Positions 23,692 through 33,738 are shown, counted from the stretch's first letter. The stretch is 64,000 nt of DNA from Rhodoferax lacus (GCF_003415675.1 NZ_QFZK01000012.1:1-64000); one strand, 5' to 3'. The notes: a model not told the origin generated them from the letters alone. Translations and numbers: made by a program.

Positions 23692-25194
23692 CTATCGATG
23701 CGGCGTCTGGGCGCTAACCTCAGCCCGCCATCGCTGGTGGTACTCCCGCAAACCCGGGAAAGCCGTTGAAGCGATGCGCTGCAGTTCCACGCCCGGCGTG
23801 CCCGCACCCCAGTGCGCCAGCATCCAGGCGCCGCGCGCCGTGCCTTCCACAGCGTCGCTGCTGGCATAGCAGGTGGTCTGGGGCAGCAGGGCCTGCAGCA
23901 ACTGCATGTAGACCGGGTTGCTGGCCAGGGGGCCTTCCACGATGACACGGCCCTGTGCCGTGATGGTGTCTGGCGCATTCCATAACTGCCCGGTGAGCCA
24001 GGCGGTGATCTGGGCGCAATACAGCGCGGCCAGTGCTGCCCGTTGGGCATCATCCAGATGCTGCGACAGCGGCCCTTGCAGGTGCTTGCCATCGCGCACC
24101 ACATAACCCGCGCGCGGCGCGAAGGGGCCACCGTGTTGCGAGAAGGCGGGGACGGCCAAAGTGGCAGTGTCCAGAATGGCTTGTGCGCTTTGCGGTGTGG
24201 CGGCACCCGGGCTGGCACCGTCCAGCAATGCAGCAAACTCGCGCCCGCCCATGAAGCGGGCGGTGGGCGTCATGCGGCCGGTCACATCCACATTACCCAG
24301 CATGTCGTTCTCGGCCCGAAGCGCCTGTGACGGCGCACCGGGTGCCATCAGCACGGTCCAGGTGCCCGAGGACACGAGGGTCAGCGCCTCTGCCGCAGGG
24401 GCCTGCCCTGCAGCGGCGTGTGTGGTCGGCGTGGCAGTGCCTTGGTGCCCTGCGATATAGCGCGCCAGGCAGGCATTGCTGTCGTGCACGCCCACATGCA
24501 CCTGGCAGTCGGCAGGCAAGCCCCAGGCGGCGGCGCGCGCGGCCCCCACGGGGCCCAACACTTCCCAGGCGCGGCGCAGGGGCGCAAACAGTGCGGCCCA
24601 GCCACGGGCCACGGCCAGGCTGGAATAGCTGCCGGCCTGCGGGTTCCACAGATGCGTGTGACAGCCCAAGGAAGAAACCTCGCTGCTGGCCACGCCACAC
24701 AGCAGCCAGGCCCAGTACTGCGCATAGGGCATGAGCGTGCGCGTGCTGCGCCAGGCCTCGGGGTGGGTGACTTGCAGCCAGTGCAACTGGCGCGCAGCGT
24801 TCAGCCCGGCGGGCAACTCGGGCGACAGGGTTTTGCAAAAATTATTGGCCGCAGCGAAGGCGGTGTGGGCTGCGCCTTCCAGGGCTAGGGCTTCGAACTC
24901 GTAGTCCAGCGGTGCCCAGGCCAGAGCCTTCTCATCCAGCGCCACCAACGCCGCGCCGTGGGTGGACGCAATCACATGGCCACAGCGCCGCGCGTTGGCC
25001 GAGGCCCGCAGCGTGGCCTGCATCCAGTCCTGCAGGCCCTGCACGTCCAGTGCCGGGTAGCCCAGGGGACTGGTGACGCTGGCATTGGCACGGCTGTGGC
25101 GTTCCACCACGGCGCCCTGTGCGTCGATGAGCAGCAGCTTGGCATTGCTCTTGCCGATGTCGATGACCAGGGTCAGATCCAATGGCTTTTCCAT
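23692..25194 (-). CDS. rhaK: L-rhamnulokinase (FGGY family)
   Basis: This 500-residue FGGY sugar kinase has the N-terminal phosphate-binding DIGKSNAKLLLID, a mid-protein GVHDSNACLARY region with the likely catalytic Asp, and a C-terminal VIVEGPLASNPVY adenosine-binding segment. It phosphorylates L-rhamnulose to L-rhamnulose 1-phosphate. In Rhizobium, RhaK is also needed for activity of the RhaSTPQ transporter; the same gene set here suggests a similar situation. It is the last gene of the rha operon, starting 3 bp after rhaM. Confidence 0.9.
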   Translation of the reverse strand: MEKPLDLTLVIDIGKSNAKLLLIDAQGAVVERHSRANASVTSPLGYPALDVQGLQDWMQATLRASANARRCGHVIASTHGAALVALDEKALAWAPLDYEFEALALEGAAHTAFAAANNFCKTLSPELPAGLNAARQLHWLQVTHPEAWRSTRTLMPYAQYWAWLLCGVASSEVSSLGCHTHLWNPQAGSYSSLAVARGWAALFAPLRRAWEVLGPVGAARAAAWGLPADCQVHVGVHDSNACLARYIAGHQGTATPTTHAAAGQAPAAEALTLVSSGTWTVLMAPGAPSQALRAENDMLGNVDVTGRMTPTARFMGGREFAALLDGASPGAATPQSAQAILDTATLAVPAFSQHGGPFAPRAGYVVRDGKHLQGPLSQHLDDAQRAALAALYCAQITAWLTGQLWNAPDTITAQGRVIVEGPLASNPVYMQLLQALLPQTTCYASSDAVEGTARGAWMLAHWGAGTPGVELQRIASTAFPGLREYHQRWRAEVSAQTPHR

Positions 25195-25197
25195 CGC

Positions 25198-25530
25198 TCA
25201 GTCCATATGAAACATGCAGGGCAAGGCTTCGACCACGGGCGAGCCGTCGGCATTGCTCTGCATGATGTCGCCCATAAAGGCCCACCACTTCTGCATCACC
25301 GGGTGCTGCGGCAGGGTTTCCATGGTGTGGCCGGGCAGGCGGTGCAGCACGGCAAACAGCACGTGGTGCTGGGCATCCATGTAGATGCTGTAGTCACGCA
25401 CACCTGCCTCTGTCAGCAAGGCCTTGAGCTCGGGCCAGATGGCATCGTGGCGGCGCTGGTACTCGGCCACCTGCCCCTCATGCAGGAACATGCGAAAGGC
25501 AATTTTTTCGGTCGGGCTGGCAGTACTCAT
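25198..25530 (-). CDS. rhaM: L-rhamnose mutarotase
   Basis: This 110-residue protein belongs to the RhaM/RhaU family and interconverts the anomers of L-rhamnose before isomerisation. Family features are the N-terminal [26 protein letters not shown] and the C-terminal MFHMD. The length is normal (about 104-110). The start overlaps the end of rhaQ by 4 bp. Confidence 0.94.
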   Translation of the reverse strand: MSTASPTEKIAFRMFLHEGQVAEYQRRHDAIWPELKALLTEAGVRDYSIYMDAQHHVLFAVLHRLPGHTMETLPQHPVMQKWWAFMGDIMQSNADGSPVVEALPCMFHMD

Positions 25531-26489
25531 GCGTGCGCTCCTTTGCGTTTCAGGAGGCGTGGCAACACCATGGAGACAATCAGCAAGATGCCAATCACCA
25601 TGGACATCACGATGCCGGTGACATTGGCCATGCCCATGCCAAAGGTGAACAGGCCCAAGAGCAGCACCGCCAGCATGGTGCCCACAATGCTGCCGCGCCC
25701 GCCCTCAATGGCCACACCACCCAGGATGACCATGGTGATGGCGTCCAGCTCCCAGCCCATGGCGATATTGGGCCGCGTGCTGCCGATGCGCCCGGTCAGC
25801 AATATGGCGGCCACAGCAGCCATCAGCCCGGCAAACACAAACAGCAAGAAGCGGTAGCGGTCGGCCTCGATACCGGAAAAGCGTGCGGCTACCGGGTTGG
25901 CGCCAATGGCGTAAACGCGACGACCCATCACCGTGCGGTGCAAAAACAAACCCACCGCAACCGCAAAGACCATCAGCAACACGAACTCGATGGGGATGAT
26001 GAGCCAGCGCACACCGATCACCTCGCCGATATACGCATTGCCCAGGGTGGAAAACACCTCCGGGTAGCCCGAGATGCTCTGGTCCCCCAGCGCCACCAGG
26101 GCCAGGCCCCGGTAGAGCGAGAGCGTGCCGATGGTCACCACAATCGAGGGCAACTTGTAGCGTGTGACCAGGACGCCGTTGACGGCCCCGGCCACGCAAC
26201 CGGTGAGCACTGCAGCAGCGCCTATGCCCACAGGCCCGGCACCAGCGCGCATGGCGTAGCCCATGGCCAGCGAGCACAGGGCCAGGATGGCGGCAATCGA
26301 CAGGTCGATTTCACCGCAGACAATCAGCAGGGCCATGGCCAGCGCCAGGATGCCCTTCTCGCTGAAGTTGAAGGTGCTGTCGGCCAGCGTGTCCGCGCTC
26401 ATGAAGCCGGGCTGGCTGATGCCAAACACCACCAGCAACACCACCAGCAGTGCCAGCAGCACGCGTTCCCAAGTGTTCCAGGCCTTCAT
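25527..26489 (-). CDS. rhaQ: Rhamnose ABC transporter permease RhaQ
   Basis: This 320-residue inner-membrane permease of the ribose/xylose (BPD_transp_2) family has about eight to ten hydrophobic segments. [19 protein letters not shown] and the late [20 protein letters not shown] match sugar permeases. It pairs with RhaP to form the channel. ATGA-type 4-bp overlaps with rhaP upstream and rhaM downstream indicate coupled translation. Confidence 0.9.
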   Translation of the reverse strand: MKAWNTWERVLLALLVVLLVVFGISQPGFMSADTLADSTFNFSEKGILALAMALLIVCGEIDLSIAAILALCSLAMGYAMRAGAGPVGIGAAAVLTGCVAGAVNGVLVTRYKLPSIVVTIGTLSLYRGLALVALGDQSISGYPEVFSTLGNAYIGEVIGVRWLIIPIEFVLLMVFAVAVGLFLHRTVMGRRVYAIGANPVAARFSGIEADRYRFLLFVFAGLMAAVAAILLTGRIGSTRPNIAMGWELDAITMVILGGVAIEGGRGSIVGTMLAVLLLGLFTFGMGMANVTGIVMSMVIGILLIVSMVLPRLLKRKGAHA

Positions 26490-27481
26490 GCCGCTGCTCC
26501 CTGACGTTCCAGAATCTGGCGGCCCGCACGCCGCTGCGAGCGCGCATTGACCGCCACCGAGATCAGAATCACCGCGCCCGAGATGGCTTGCTGCCAGAAG
26601 GGCGAGACCTGTATCACCGGCAGGGCCCCATTGACCACGCCAATGAACAGCACGCCCAGTGCCGCACCCAGCACGCTGCCCACACCGCCGCCAATGCTCA
26701 CGCCACCAATCACGCAGGCAGCCACCACGGTGAGCTCATAGCCCGCAGCGAGCTCGGTGTAGGCGATGGAATAGCGCCCCACCCACAGAAGACCGGCCAG
26801 CCCTGCCAACGCACCCGAGAGCGTGTAGACCAGACGCAAACGTGCCGGCACATTGATGCCCACATAGGTGGCCGCATGCGGGTTGCCGCCCAGCGCGTAG
26901 ATCTCGCGCCCGGCGCAGCGCAGGTTCAGGAACACGGCGCTGAGCGCCAGCACCACCAGGGCAAACCACACCAGCGCGGGCAAGCCCAGCCAGACTTCGC
27001 GCGGAAGGCCCTTGATGGCCACGTGAATATCCTGGTCCGAAATCCAGGCACCCTTGCTGGCCACAAAGATGGCGCCGCGGTAGGCCGAGAGCGTGCCCAG
27101 GGTCACCACAATCGGCGGCAGGTTGAAGCCGGTGATCAGCCAGCCGTTGATGCTGCCCAAGAGCGCCCCGATAGCCAGTGCCAACGCAATCAGCACCACG
27201 ATATCTACCCCGGGAAAAGCCTTGCCCACCAGCGCACAGGCCATGCCGGTGAGCGCCAGGTTGGAGGCCGCCGAGAGGTCAATGCCGCGGGTCAGCAGCA
27301 CCAGCATCTGGCCCATCACCAGGATGGCCAGGATGGCCGAGTCGTTGGCAATGTCCAGGCCGTTGCGCCAGGTCAGGAACACCGGCGCGCGGGCGCCCAC
27401 GGCCAGGGCAATGACCACGATGATGAGCAGCAGCAGCCACTCACGTCGCACGGTCCTTGCGTTTTTCTTGAGCGTGTTCAT
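26486..27481 (-). CDS. rhaP: Rhamnose ABC transporter permease RhaP
   Basis: This 331-residue sugar-family permease includes GIDLSAASNLALTGMACAL and the conserved AYELTVVAACVIGGVSIGGG, the usual late motif of ribose-type permeases. It forms a heterodimer with RhaQ. The 4-bp overlaps on both sides (rhaT before, rhaQ after) place it in the operon core. Confidence 0.9.
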   Translation of the reverse strand: MNTLKKNARTVRREWLLLLIIVVIALAVGARAPVFLTWRNGLDIANDSAILAILVMGQMLVLLTRGIDLSAASNLALTGMACALVGKAFPGVDIVVLIALALAIGALLGSINGWLITGFNLPPIVVTLGTLSAYRGAIFVASKGAWISDQDIHVAIKGLPREVWLGLPALVWFALVVLALSAVFLNLRCAGREIYALGGNPHAATYVGINVPARLRLVYTLSGALAGLAGLLWVGRYSIAYTELAAGYELTVVAACVIGGVSIGGGVGSVLGAALGVLFIGVVNGALPVIQVSPFWQQAISGAVILISVAVNARSQRRAGRQILERQGAAA

Positions 27482-29007
27482 GCGTGGGCTCCCATTGCGG
27501 CCAGCGCGTGTTCGCTGGAGCCATCCAGCCCGGAGGCCGCGGCCACAATCGCCTCGGCCTGAATGGCTTCACCGGCAAATTCCGCCACCTGCAAGCCGCG
27601 GCGCATGACGATGACGCGGTGTGCCAGGTGCGTGACCTCGGGCAACTCAGAAGACACCAGGATCACGGCCAACCCTTCCTTCACCATCTCGGCAATCAGT
27701 TGGTAGACGGCCTGCTTGGCGCCCACGTCAATGCCCTTGGTGGGCTCGTCCAGAATCACGATTTTGGGGTCCAGCCCCAGCCACTTGGCGATCACCACCT
27801 TCTGCTGGTTGCCGCCCGACAGGCCCGACAACAAGGTGTGGGGTGATGCGGTCTTGATGTGCAGGCGCTCGGTCATGCGCTGGCACAGGGCCGACTCTTT
27901 GATGGCTGAGAGCCACGGCCCGGTGGCAAACCGCGACAAGCCCGCCAGGCTGATGTTGTCCTGCACCGAAAAACTCAGAATGCCGCCCTGGCGCTGGCGC
28001 TCTTCCGGCACATAGGCAATGCCTGCGGCAATGGCGTCGCCGGGCCGCTTGGCGTCGAGCTTCTGGCCCAGCACGGTGAAGTCGCCCGAGGCTTGTGGGT
28101 TCAGGCCCATGATGGCCAGCATGGCCTCGCTGCGTCCGGAGCCCACCAGGCCGTAAAAGCCCAGGATCTCGCCACGGCGCAGGCTGAAATGCAGGCCTTG
28201 GAATTCAGTGGGGTGCGACAGGTTCTTCACCGTCAGCACCTCGTCGCCGGGGGTGGCGTGGATGTGCGGATAGATCTGGTCGATCTCGCGCCCGGCCATC
28301 AGCCGCACCAGCTCCTGTTCCGTGGCATCGGCAATCGCGCCCGTGCCCACGGCCGCGCCATCGCGCAGCACCAGGTAGCGATCGGCCACAGCAAAAATTT
28401 CGTCGAACTTGTGGGTGATAAAGATCACGCCCACGCCCTGGTCGCGCAGCTTGCGCACGATGCCATAGAAGTCGCGGATCTCGGCCTGCGAGAGTGCTGC
28501 GGTGGGCTCATCCAGAATAACCACCAGTGCCTTTTGCGAAAGCGCCCGGGCTATCTCCACCAGATGGCGCTCGGCCAGGCTCAGGTCTTTGACCAGGGTG
28601 GTGGCGGTGAAGCGCGCACCGATGTCGTCGAGCACGGTCTGGGCCTGGGCGTTCATGGCGGCCCAGTGCACAAAGGGGCCGCGCATCAGGTGGCGGCCCA
28701 CAAAAATATTTTCGGCCACGCTGAGTTCTTCGAACATCACCGTTTCCTGGTGCACGGCCAGAATGCCGGCGGCCTGCGAGTCCTGCGCGTTGGTGAAGCG
28801 CTGGGGCTGGCCCTTGAGCTGGATGGCGCCCTCGTCCATGGGCACCACGCCGGTCAGCATCTTGACCAGGGTTGACTTGCCCGCGCCGTTCTCACCCACC
28901 AGGGCCAGCACTTCACCGGCGCGCAGTTCCAGGTCCACCCCGCGCAGGGCGCGGGTGGCACCATAGCTTTTGTGCACGCCGCAGAGGCTTAGCAACACTT
29001 CAGACAT
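27478..29007 (-). CDS. rhaT: Rhamnose ABC transporter ATPase RhaT
   Basis: This 509-residue duplicated ATP-binding protein of the sugar (RbsA-like) type has a first half with Walker A GENGAGKST and Walker B VILDEPTAALS, and a second half with the degenerate GLVGSGRSE loop usual in this family, then LSGGNQQKV and VILDEPTKGIDVG. It energises import of L-rhamnose through RhaPQ. It is separated from rhaS by 83 bp containing an intrinsic terminator-like hairpin. Confidence 0.92.
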   Translation of the reverse strand: MSEVLLSLCGVHKSYGATRALRGVDLELRAGEVLALVGENGAGKSTLVKMLTGVVPMDEGAIQLKGQPQRFTNAQDSQAAGILAVHQETVMFEELSVAENIFVGRHLMRGPFVHWAAMNAQAQTVLDDIGARFTATTLVKDLSLAERHLVEIARALSQKALVVILDEPTAALSQAEIRDFYGIVRKLRDQGVGVIFITHKFDEIFAVADRYLVLRDGAAVGTGAIADATEQELVRLMAGREIDQIYPHIHATPGDEVLTVKNLSHPTEFQGLHFSLRRGEILGFYGLVGSGRSEAMLAIMGLNPQASGDFTVLGQKLDAKRPGDAIAAGIAYVPEERQRQGGILSFSVQDNISLAGLSRFATGPWLSAIKESALCQRMTERLHIKTASPHTLLSGLSGGNQQKVVIAKWLGLDPKIVILDEPTKGIDVGAKQAVYQLIAEMVKEGLAVILVSSELPEVTHLAHRVIVMRRGLQVAEFAGEAIQAEAIVAAASGLDGSSEHALAAMGAHA

Positions 29008-29030
29008 GTAGCGAATTCCAGTTTTGCAAT

Positions 29031-29063
29031 AAAAAGGGCAACCCCACCCAGGCAGGGTTGCCC
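29031..29063 (-). terminator. Intrinsic terminator/attenuator between rhaS and rhaT
   Basis: On the minus strand GGGCAACCC, a 10-nt loop and GGGTTGCCC are followed by TTTTTATT. The stem is 9 bp and perfect. It lies inside the operon, after the binding-protein gene, so it probably trims most transcripts and makes rhaS more abundant than the membrane components. Confidence 0.85.
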
Positions 29064-29090
29064 ATCCATTTAACCAACCATTCAGCCGAT

Positions 29091-30083
29091 TCAGAAGAAC
29101 TTGGCGAACTTCTCGACGTTGGAGGCGTCATAGGTGAAGGGCTTGGCCATGGGGGCTTCGCTGTTGGCATCCAGTGTTACCGAGCCCACACGGCCCAGGG
29201 ACACCACCTCACCGGGCTTGCCCGTGACCTTGCCGGAGACAAACTGGCTGGCGGCCATGACGGCAGCGTAACCAAAGTCAATCGGGTTCCAAATGGCAAA
29301 CGACTTCACGGCGCCGCTCTTCACGTGGCCAGCCATCTCGGAGGGCAGGCCCAGACCGGTGACATAAATCTTGCCGACCATTTTCTCGTCTTGGACGGCC
29401 TTGGCGGCAGCGGCCACACCCACGGTGGTGGGGGCGATGATGGCCTTCAGGTTGGGGTAGCTCTTGAACAGGCCCTGGGCTTCGCGGTAGCTCTTGTCGG
29501 TCTGGTCATCACCATACACCACGCTGACCAATTTGAGGCCCTTGTAGGCAGGCTGGGCCAGGACCTTCTTGGCTTCCTCGATCCAGATGTTCTGATTGGT
29601 GGCCTGCGCGGTGGCGGAGAGGATGGCGACTTCGCCGGTGTTGCCAATGGCGTCCTGGGTCATGGTGACCAGCTTCTCGCCGATCAGCGCATTGCTGGAG
29701 GCATTGAGCTGCATCATGCGGCCGTCTTTGCGCACGCCCGAGTCAAACGAGATGACCTTGATGCCGCGTTCCATGGCGCGCTTGAGGCTGGGTGCCAGGG
29801 CGTCGGGGTCGTTGGCGGAGATGACGATGGCAGAGACCTTTTGCGCGATCAGCGAATTGACGATCTCGATCTGGCCTTCGGCCGTGGCCTTGGCCGGGCC
29901 GGTGTAGATCACCTCGACGTTTTTGAGTTCCTTGGCGGCTTCCTGTGCGCCCTGGTTGGCGGCGTCAAAGAAGCCGTTGCCCAGGCTCTTGACGACCAGC
30001 GCGATCTTGTCGGCGGCCAATACGGGGCTGACCAGCGCGGCGCTGAGTGCGACGGCCAACAGGGTCTTCAATTGCTTTTTCAT
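29091..30083 (-). CDS. rhaS: Rhamnose ABC transporter binding protein RhaS
   Basis: This 330-residue periplasmic sugar-binding protein (Peripla_BP_4, ribose-type) has the signal peptide MKKQLKTLLAVALSAALVSP ending VLA before ADKIA, and the mature start IALVVKSLGNGFFDAANQGA is typical. It delivers L-rhamnose to RhaPQT. The start is set at the Met preceded by AGGAGA; upstream codons in the same frame lie in the leader. It follows rhaI after a 132-bp gap. Confidence 0.91.
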   Translation of the reverse strand: MKKQLKTLLAVALSAALVSPVLAADKIALVVKSLGNGFFDAANQGAQEAAKELKNVEVIYTGPAKATAEGQIEIVNSLIAQKVSAIVISANDPDALAPSLKRAMERGIKVISFDSGVRKDGRMMQLNASSNALIGEKLVTMTQDAIGNTGEVAILSATAQATNQNIWIEEAKKVLAQPAYKGLKLVSVVYGDDQTDKSYREAQGLFKSYPNLKAIIAPTTVGVAAAAKAVQDEKMVGKIYVTGLGLPSEMAGHVKSGAVKSFAIWNPIDFGYAAVMAASQFVSGKVTGKPGEVVSLGRVGSVTLDANSEAPMAKPFTYDASNVEKFAKFF

Positions 30084-30215
30084 ACGTGTCTCCTGGATGT
30101 TGTTACTGCAAAAATGGCCCACAAAAATGTCGGGCCGGTCTCGATGCCTGCCGCTGTGAACACCACAGCAGCATGGGACTCGATGGGGGTGGAACACCTG
30201 CTCACGCAAGCGCCC

Positions 30216-31505
30216 TTACACAATGCCGCCGCTGCCGCCTACCACCGCCGGGCGGTCCTTGGCAACTTGCTGGCGGTAGCCGCTGGCGCGGTAGGCGCCA
30301 ATCGGGTCTATGGCACCACCGGCTTCTGCGCGCACACGCTGCAGGATGGGGGTGACGTTGGTCTCAAAGCCGCGCTTCAAGGCACGGCTGGCCATGAGGG
30401 CGTCGTTGGCGGTTTGCGCGGCATCGAGCTCGGCGCGGTCCACGATCAGGGCCTGGGCATAGCTTTGCTGCACTTGGGCGGCGCTACTCATCAGGCTCTC
30501 GATCGGGTCGGTGACGTTGTGGCTCTGGTCCAGCATGTAGGCCGGGTCGAACCCGGTGACGCCTTCATGCGCGGCCGACACCAGTTCGTTGAACACCAGG
30601 AACAGGCGGTAGGGGGCCACACTGCCTGCATCCAGATCGTCATCGCCGTACTTGCTGTCGTTGAAGTGGAAGCCCGCGAGCTTGCCCGCGGCAATCAGGC
30701 GCGCCACGATCATCTCGATGTTGACGTTGGGCGCGTGGTGGCCCAGGTCCACCAGGCACTGGGCCTTGGTGCCCAAAGCACTGGCTGCCATGAAGCTGCT
30801 GCCCCAGTCCTGGATCACGGTGCTGTAAAACGCCGGCTCGCAGATTTTGTGTTCCAGGAACATGCGCCAGTCACCCGGCAGCGCGGCGTAGATCTGGCGC
30901 GTGCTCTCCAGGTAGCGGTCAAAGGCGCGGCGGAAGTGCTGCTGGCCGGGGAAGTTGCTGCCGTCACCCACCCACACGGTGAGCGCCTTGCTGCCCAGCT
31001 TCTGGCCAATCTCGATGCACTCGATGTTGTGGGCCACGGCCTGGGCGCGCGTAGCAGCGTCGGCGTGCGTGAGGCTGCCAAACTTGTAGCTGTGCGACTG
31101 GTCCTTCTGGTCGGAAAAGGTGTTGGAGTTCATGGCATCAAAGCCCAGGCCGTAGCTGGCGGCCGTCTGGCGCAGCTCGCTCCAGTCCGAGCACTTGTCC
31201 CAGGGGATGTGCAGGGACACGGTGGGTGTGGCGCGGGCCAGTTGCTGGATCACGCCGCAGTCCTGCAGCTTGTCGAACACGTGGCGCGGCTCGCCCATGC
31301 CCGGAAAACGGGCGAAACGGGTGCCGCCTGTGCCCACGCCCCAGCTGGGGATGGCCACGCCGAAGGATGCCACTTGCGTTTTGATGGTGTCGATATCGAT
31401 GTTGCGGCGGGCCAGTTGCTCGCCCAGGTATTCGTAGTCGGTATCGGCGTGGCGTTGCAGTGTGGCGTTGTGGGCCAGGATCTGGTCTTTGGAAATAGGT
31501 GCCAT
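30216..31505 (-). CDS. rhaI: L-rhamnose isomerase RhaI
   Basis: This 429-residue TIM-barrel isomerase converts L-rhamnose to L-rhamnulose using divalent metal. Recognisable segments are VGTGGTRFARFPG, the metal-binding LEHKICEPAFYSTV, LVDLGHHAPNVNIE and GFHFNDSKYGDDDLD, which carry the Glu, Asp, His and Asp ligands of the rhizobial/Pseudomonas-type enzyme rather than the E. coli RhaA type. The start is the Met of MAPISKDQ; the region before it contains an 8-bp tandem repeat that replaces a normal spacer to rhaD. Confidence 0.92.
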   Translation of the reverse strand: MAPISKDQILAHNATLQRHADTDYEYLGEQLARRNIDIDTIKTQVASFGVAIPSWGVGTGGTRFARFPGMGEPRHVFDKLQDCGVIQQLARATPTVSLHIPWDKCSDWSELRQTAASYGLGFDAMNSNTFSDQKDQSHSYKFGSLTHADAATRAQAVAHNIECIEIGQKLGSKALTVWVGDGSNFPGQQHFRRAFDRYLESTRQIYAALPGDWRMFLEHKICEPAFYSTVIQDWGSSFMAASALGTKAQCLVDLGHHAPNVNIEMIVARLIAAGKLAGFHFNDSKYGDDDLDAGSVAPYRLFLVFNELVSAAHEGVTGFDPAYMLDQSHNVTDPIESLMSSAAQVQQSYAQALIVDRAELDAAQTANDALMASRALKRGFETNVTPILQRVRAEAGGAIDPIGAYRASGYRQQVAKDRPAVVGGSGGIV

Positions 31506-31513
31506 GGTGGTCT

Positions 31514-31540
31514 TGTGTTCCTGTGTTCTTGTGTTCTTGT
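31514..31540. repeat. 8-bp tandem repeat upstream of rhaI
   Basis: TGTGTTCC, TGTGTTCT, TGTGTTCT and a partial TGT follow each other (plus-strand reading). The array lies between the end of rhaD and the start of rhaI, just upstream of the rhaI ribosome binding region (AGGAA on the minus strand is within it). Confidence 0.7.
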
Positions 31541-31545
31541 ACTGC

Positions 31546-33654
31546 TTAGCGCGTGAAGGCGGCGAGGTTACCCGCATCCACATTGAGGATGTTGCCCGTG
31601 CTCTTGGCGCTCAGGTGTTCGGCACAGAAGAAATACGTGGCTTCGGCAATGTCTTCGGGGAACACGCTGCGCTTGAGCATGGAGCGGTCACGGTAAAAGG
31701 CTTCCAGGTCCTGCTCGTCCACCTTGTTGGCCGCAGCCCGCTCCTGGCTCCAGGTGCCGGTCCAGATTTTGCTGCCGCGTATCACCGCATCGGGGTTGAC
31801 CACATTGCAGCGGATGCCCAGCGGTGCGCCTTCGAGTGCAAAGCTGCGCGAGAGCTGGATCTCGGCCGCCTTGGCCGCGCAGTAGGCCACGGCCTGGTTG
31901 CTGGCGACCATGCCGTTCTTGCTGGCAATGAAGACCATGGAGCCGCCCTGCCCTTGCGCCTTCATCAGGCGGAAGGCTTCGCGGCCCACCAGGAAGTAGC
32001 CGGTGGCCAGAATGCTCTGGTTGCGGTTCCACAGGGCCAGCGTGGTGTCTTCAATCGGCGCGGCCGAGGCAATACCGGCGTTGGACACCAGAATGTCCAC
32101 ACCGCCAAATTCGATGGTGGCTTGGGCATACGCCGCCATGACGGACGCTTCGCTGGTGACATCGCAGACCACGCCGCGCACCACGTCTTTACCGTACTTT
32201 TTGGACAGCTCGGCCACGGTGGTGTCCAAGGCTGCGGCATCAATGTCCAGCAGCACGGTGCAGGCACCTTCCTGCAGCTGGCGCTCCACAATCGCGCGGC
32301 CAATGCCACCGGCACCACCGGTGACCACCGACACCTTGCCCACCAGGGGTTTGGCTTTAGGCATGCGCTGCAGCTTGGCTTCTTCAAGCAGCCAGTATTC
32401 GATGTCAAAGGCCTCCTGCTCGGGCAGGCCCACATAGGTGTCCACCGCGTTGGCGTCGCGCATCACGTTGATGGCGTTCACATAGAACTCACCCGCAATG
32501 CGGGCCGTGGCCTTGTCCTTGGCAATGGACACCATGCCGATGCCGGGCAGCAGGATGATGACCGGGTTGGCATCGCGGATGGCGGGGCTGTTGGCGCGCT
32601 TGCAGCGTTCGTAGTAGGCGGCGTAACCGGCGCGGTAGGCCACCAATTTGCTTTCCAAGGCTTCCGCCAGGGCTTTGCCTTCCAGGGCATACACCGCCTC
32701 TTCCACCAGCATGGGGCAGATCTTGGTGCGCAGGAAATGGTCGGGGCAGGAGGTGCCCAGGGCGGCCAGGGGTGCCAGGTCCCGGCTGTTCACAAATTCC
32801 ATCACCGTGGCCTGGCGGTCCACATGCAGGAGCTTGTGGCCGGTCTTGCTGGCAAGACCGCGCAGCACGGGCAACAGCTTGGCCAGCGTGGCATCCTGCT
32901 CGGCCACCGGTAGCGCGGCGCGGGCCACGCCGCCAAAGCTGGCCGCACCCTTGGCCGCACTCTCTTTGGCCAGCCAGTTCTGCGCATGCTCGATCACGCC
33001 CACGGTGTTCTCGTAGCAGGACTTGGCGTCCGCCCCCCAGGTGAACAGGCCGTGACCGGCCAGCACCAGACCACGCTGCTGCGGGTGCTCTGCCTGGTAG
33101 CGTTGCAGCATCAGGCCGAGCTCAAAGCCGGGCTTGCGCCAGGGCAGCCAGCCCACCGTGCCTTCAAATATTTTCTTCGTCAGTGCTTCGCTATTGGCCA
33201 TGGCCGCAATCGCAATCACCGAGTCCGGGTGCATATGGTCCACATGCGCAAAGGGCAGGTAGGCGTGCAGGGGCGTGTCGATGCTGGCGGCGCGCGGGTT
33301 GAGGTTGAAGGTGCAATGCGGCAGGTAGGCCACCATTTCGTCTTCATGCTCCGGGCCGCGGTAAATGCCTTGCAGGGCCTGCAGCTTGTCCAGGTAGAGC
33401 GTGGAAAAGCCGTCGAGCTTCATGGAGCCCACATCGCCGCCCGAGCCCTTGACCCACAAGACGGTCACATCCTGGCCGGTCAGCGGGTCTTGTTGCACGA
33501 TCTTGGCCGAGGTATTGCCGCCGCCGTAGTTGGTGATGCGCAGGTCCGAGCCCAGCAGGTTGGAGCGGTACAGCAGCAAGCCAGACGCATCCAGCGTGGC
33601 GGCGTGGCTCTGGTTCCAGGTGGGAAAGGGTGCGGGTGCGTGGGTGGATGTCAT
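31546..33654 (-). CDS. rhaD: Bifunctional rhamnulose-1-phosphate aldolase / lactaldehyde dehydrogenase
   Basis: This 702-residue fusion has an N-terminal class II aldolase domain (about 1-430; TNYGGGNTSAK, HVDHMHPDS and LAGHGLFTWG supply substrate and metal ligands) that splits L-rhamnulose 1-phosphate into DHAP and L-lactaldehyde, and a C-terminal short-chain dehydrogenase (about 455-702; TGGAGGIG cofactor loop, NAG, catalytic Tyr-Lys in YCAAK) thought to act on lactaldehyde. This RhaD/RhaE-type fusion is standard in the non-phosphofuculose bacterial pathway. It is first in the operon and divergent from the LysR gene. Confidence 0.92.
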   Translation of the reverse strand: MTSTHAPAPFPTWNQSHAATLDASGLLLYRSNLLGSDLRITNYGGGNTSAKIVQQDPLTGQDVTVLWVKGSGGDVGSMKLDGFSTLYLDKLQALQGIYRGPEHEDEMVAYLPHCTFNLNPRAASIDTPLHAYLPFAHVDHMHPDSVIAIAAMANSEALTKKIFEGTVGWLPWRKPGFELGLMLQRYQAEHPQQRGLVLAGHGLFTWGADAKSCYENTVGVIEHAQNWLAKESAAKGAASFGGVARAALPVAEQDATLAKLLPVLRGLASKTGHKLLHVDRQATVMEFVNSRDLAPLAALGTSCPDHFLRTKICPMLVEEAVYALEGKALAEALESKLVAYRAGYAAYYERCKRANSPAIRDANPVIILLPGIGMVSIAKDKATARIAGEFYVNAINVMRDANAVDTYVGLPEQEAFDIEYWLLEEAKLQRMPKAKPLVGKVSVVTGGAGGIGRAIVERQLQEGACTVLLDIDAAALDTTVAELSKKYGKDVVRGVVCDVTSEASVMAAYAQATIEFGGVDILVSNAGIASAAPIEDTTLALWNRNQSILATGYFLVGREAFRLMKAQGQGGSMVFIASKNGMVASNQAVAYCAAKAAEIQLSRSFALEGAPLGIRCNVVNPDAVIRGSKIWTGTWSQERAAANKVDEQDLEAFYRDRSMLKRSVFPEDIAEATYFFCAEHLSAKSTGNILNVDAGNLAAFTR

Positions 33655-33738
33655 GGTGTCGGTAGTGCTGAAGATTGGGGTGGACTGTAGACAGCCCACG
33701 CCACAGGCGCCACGCATATATTTTTATGAAACCGATAA

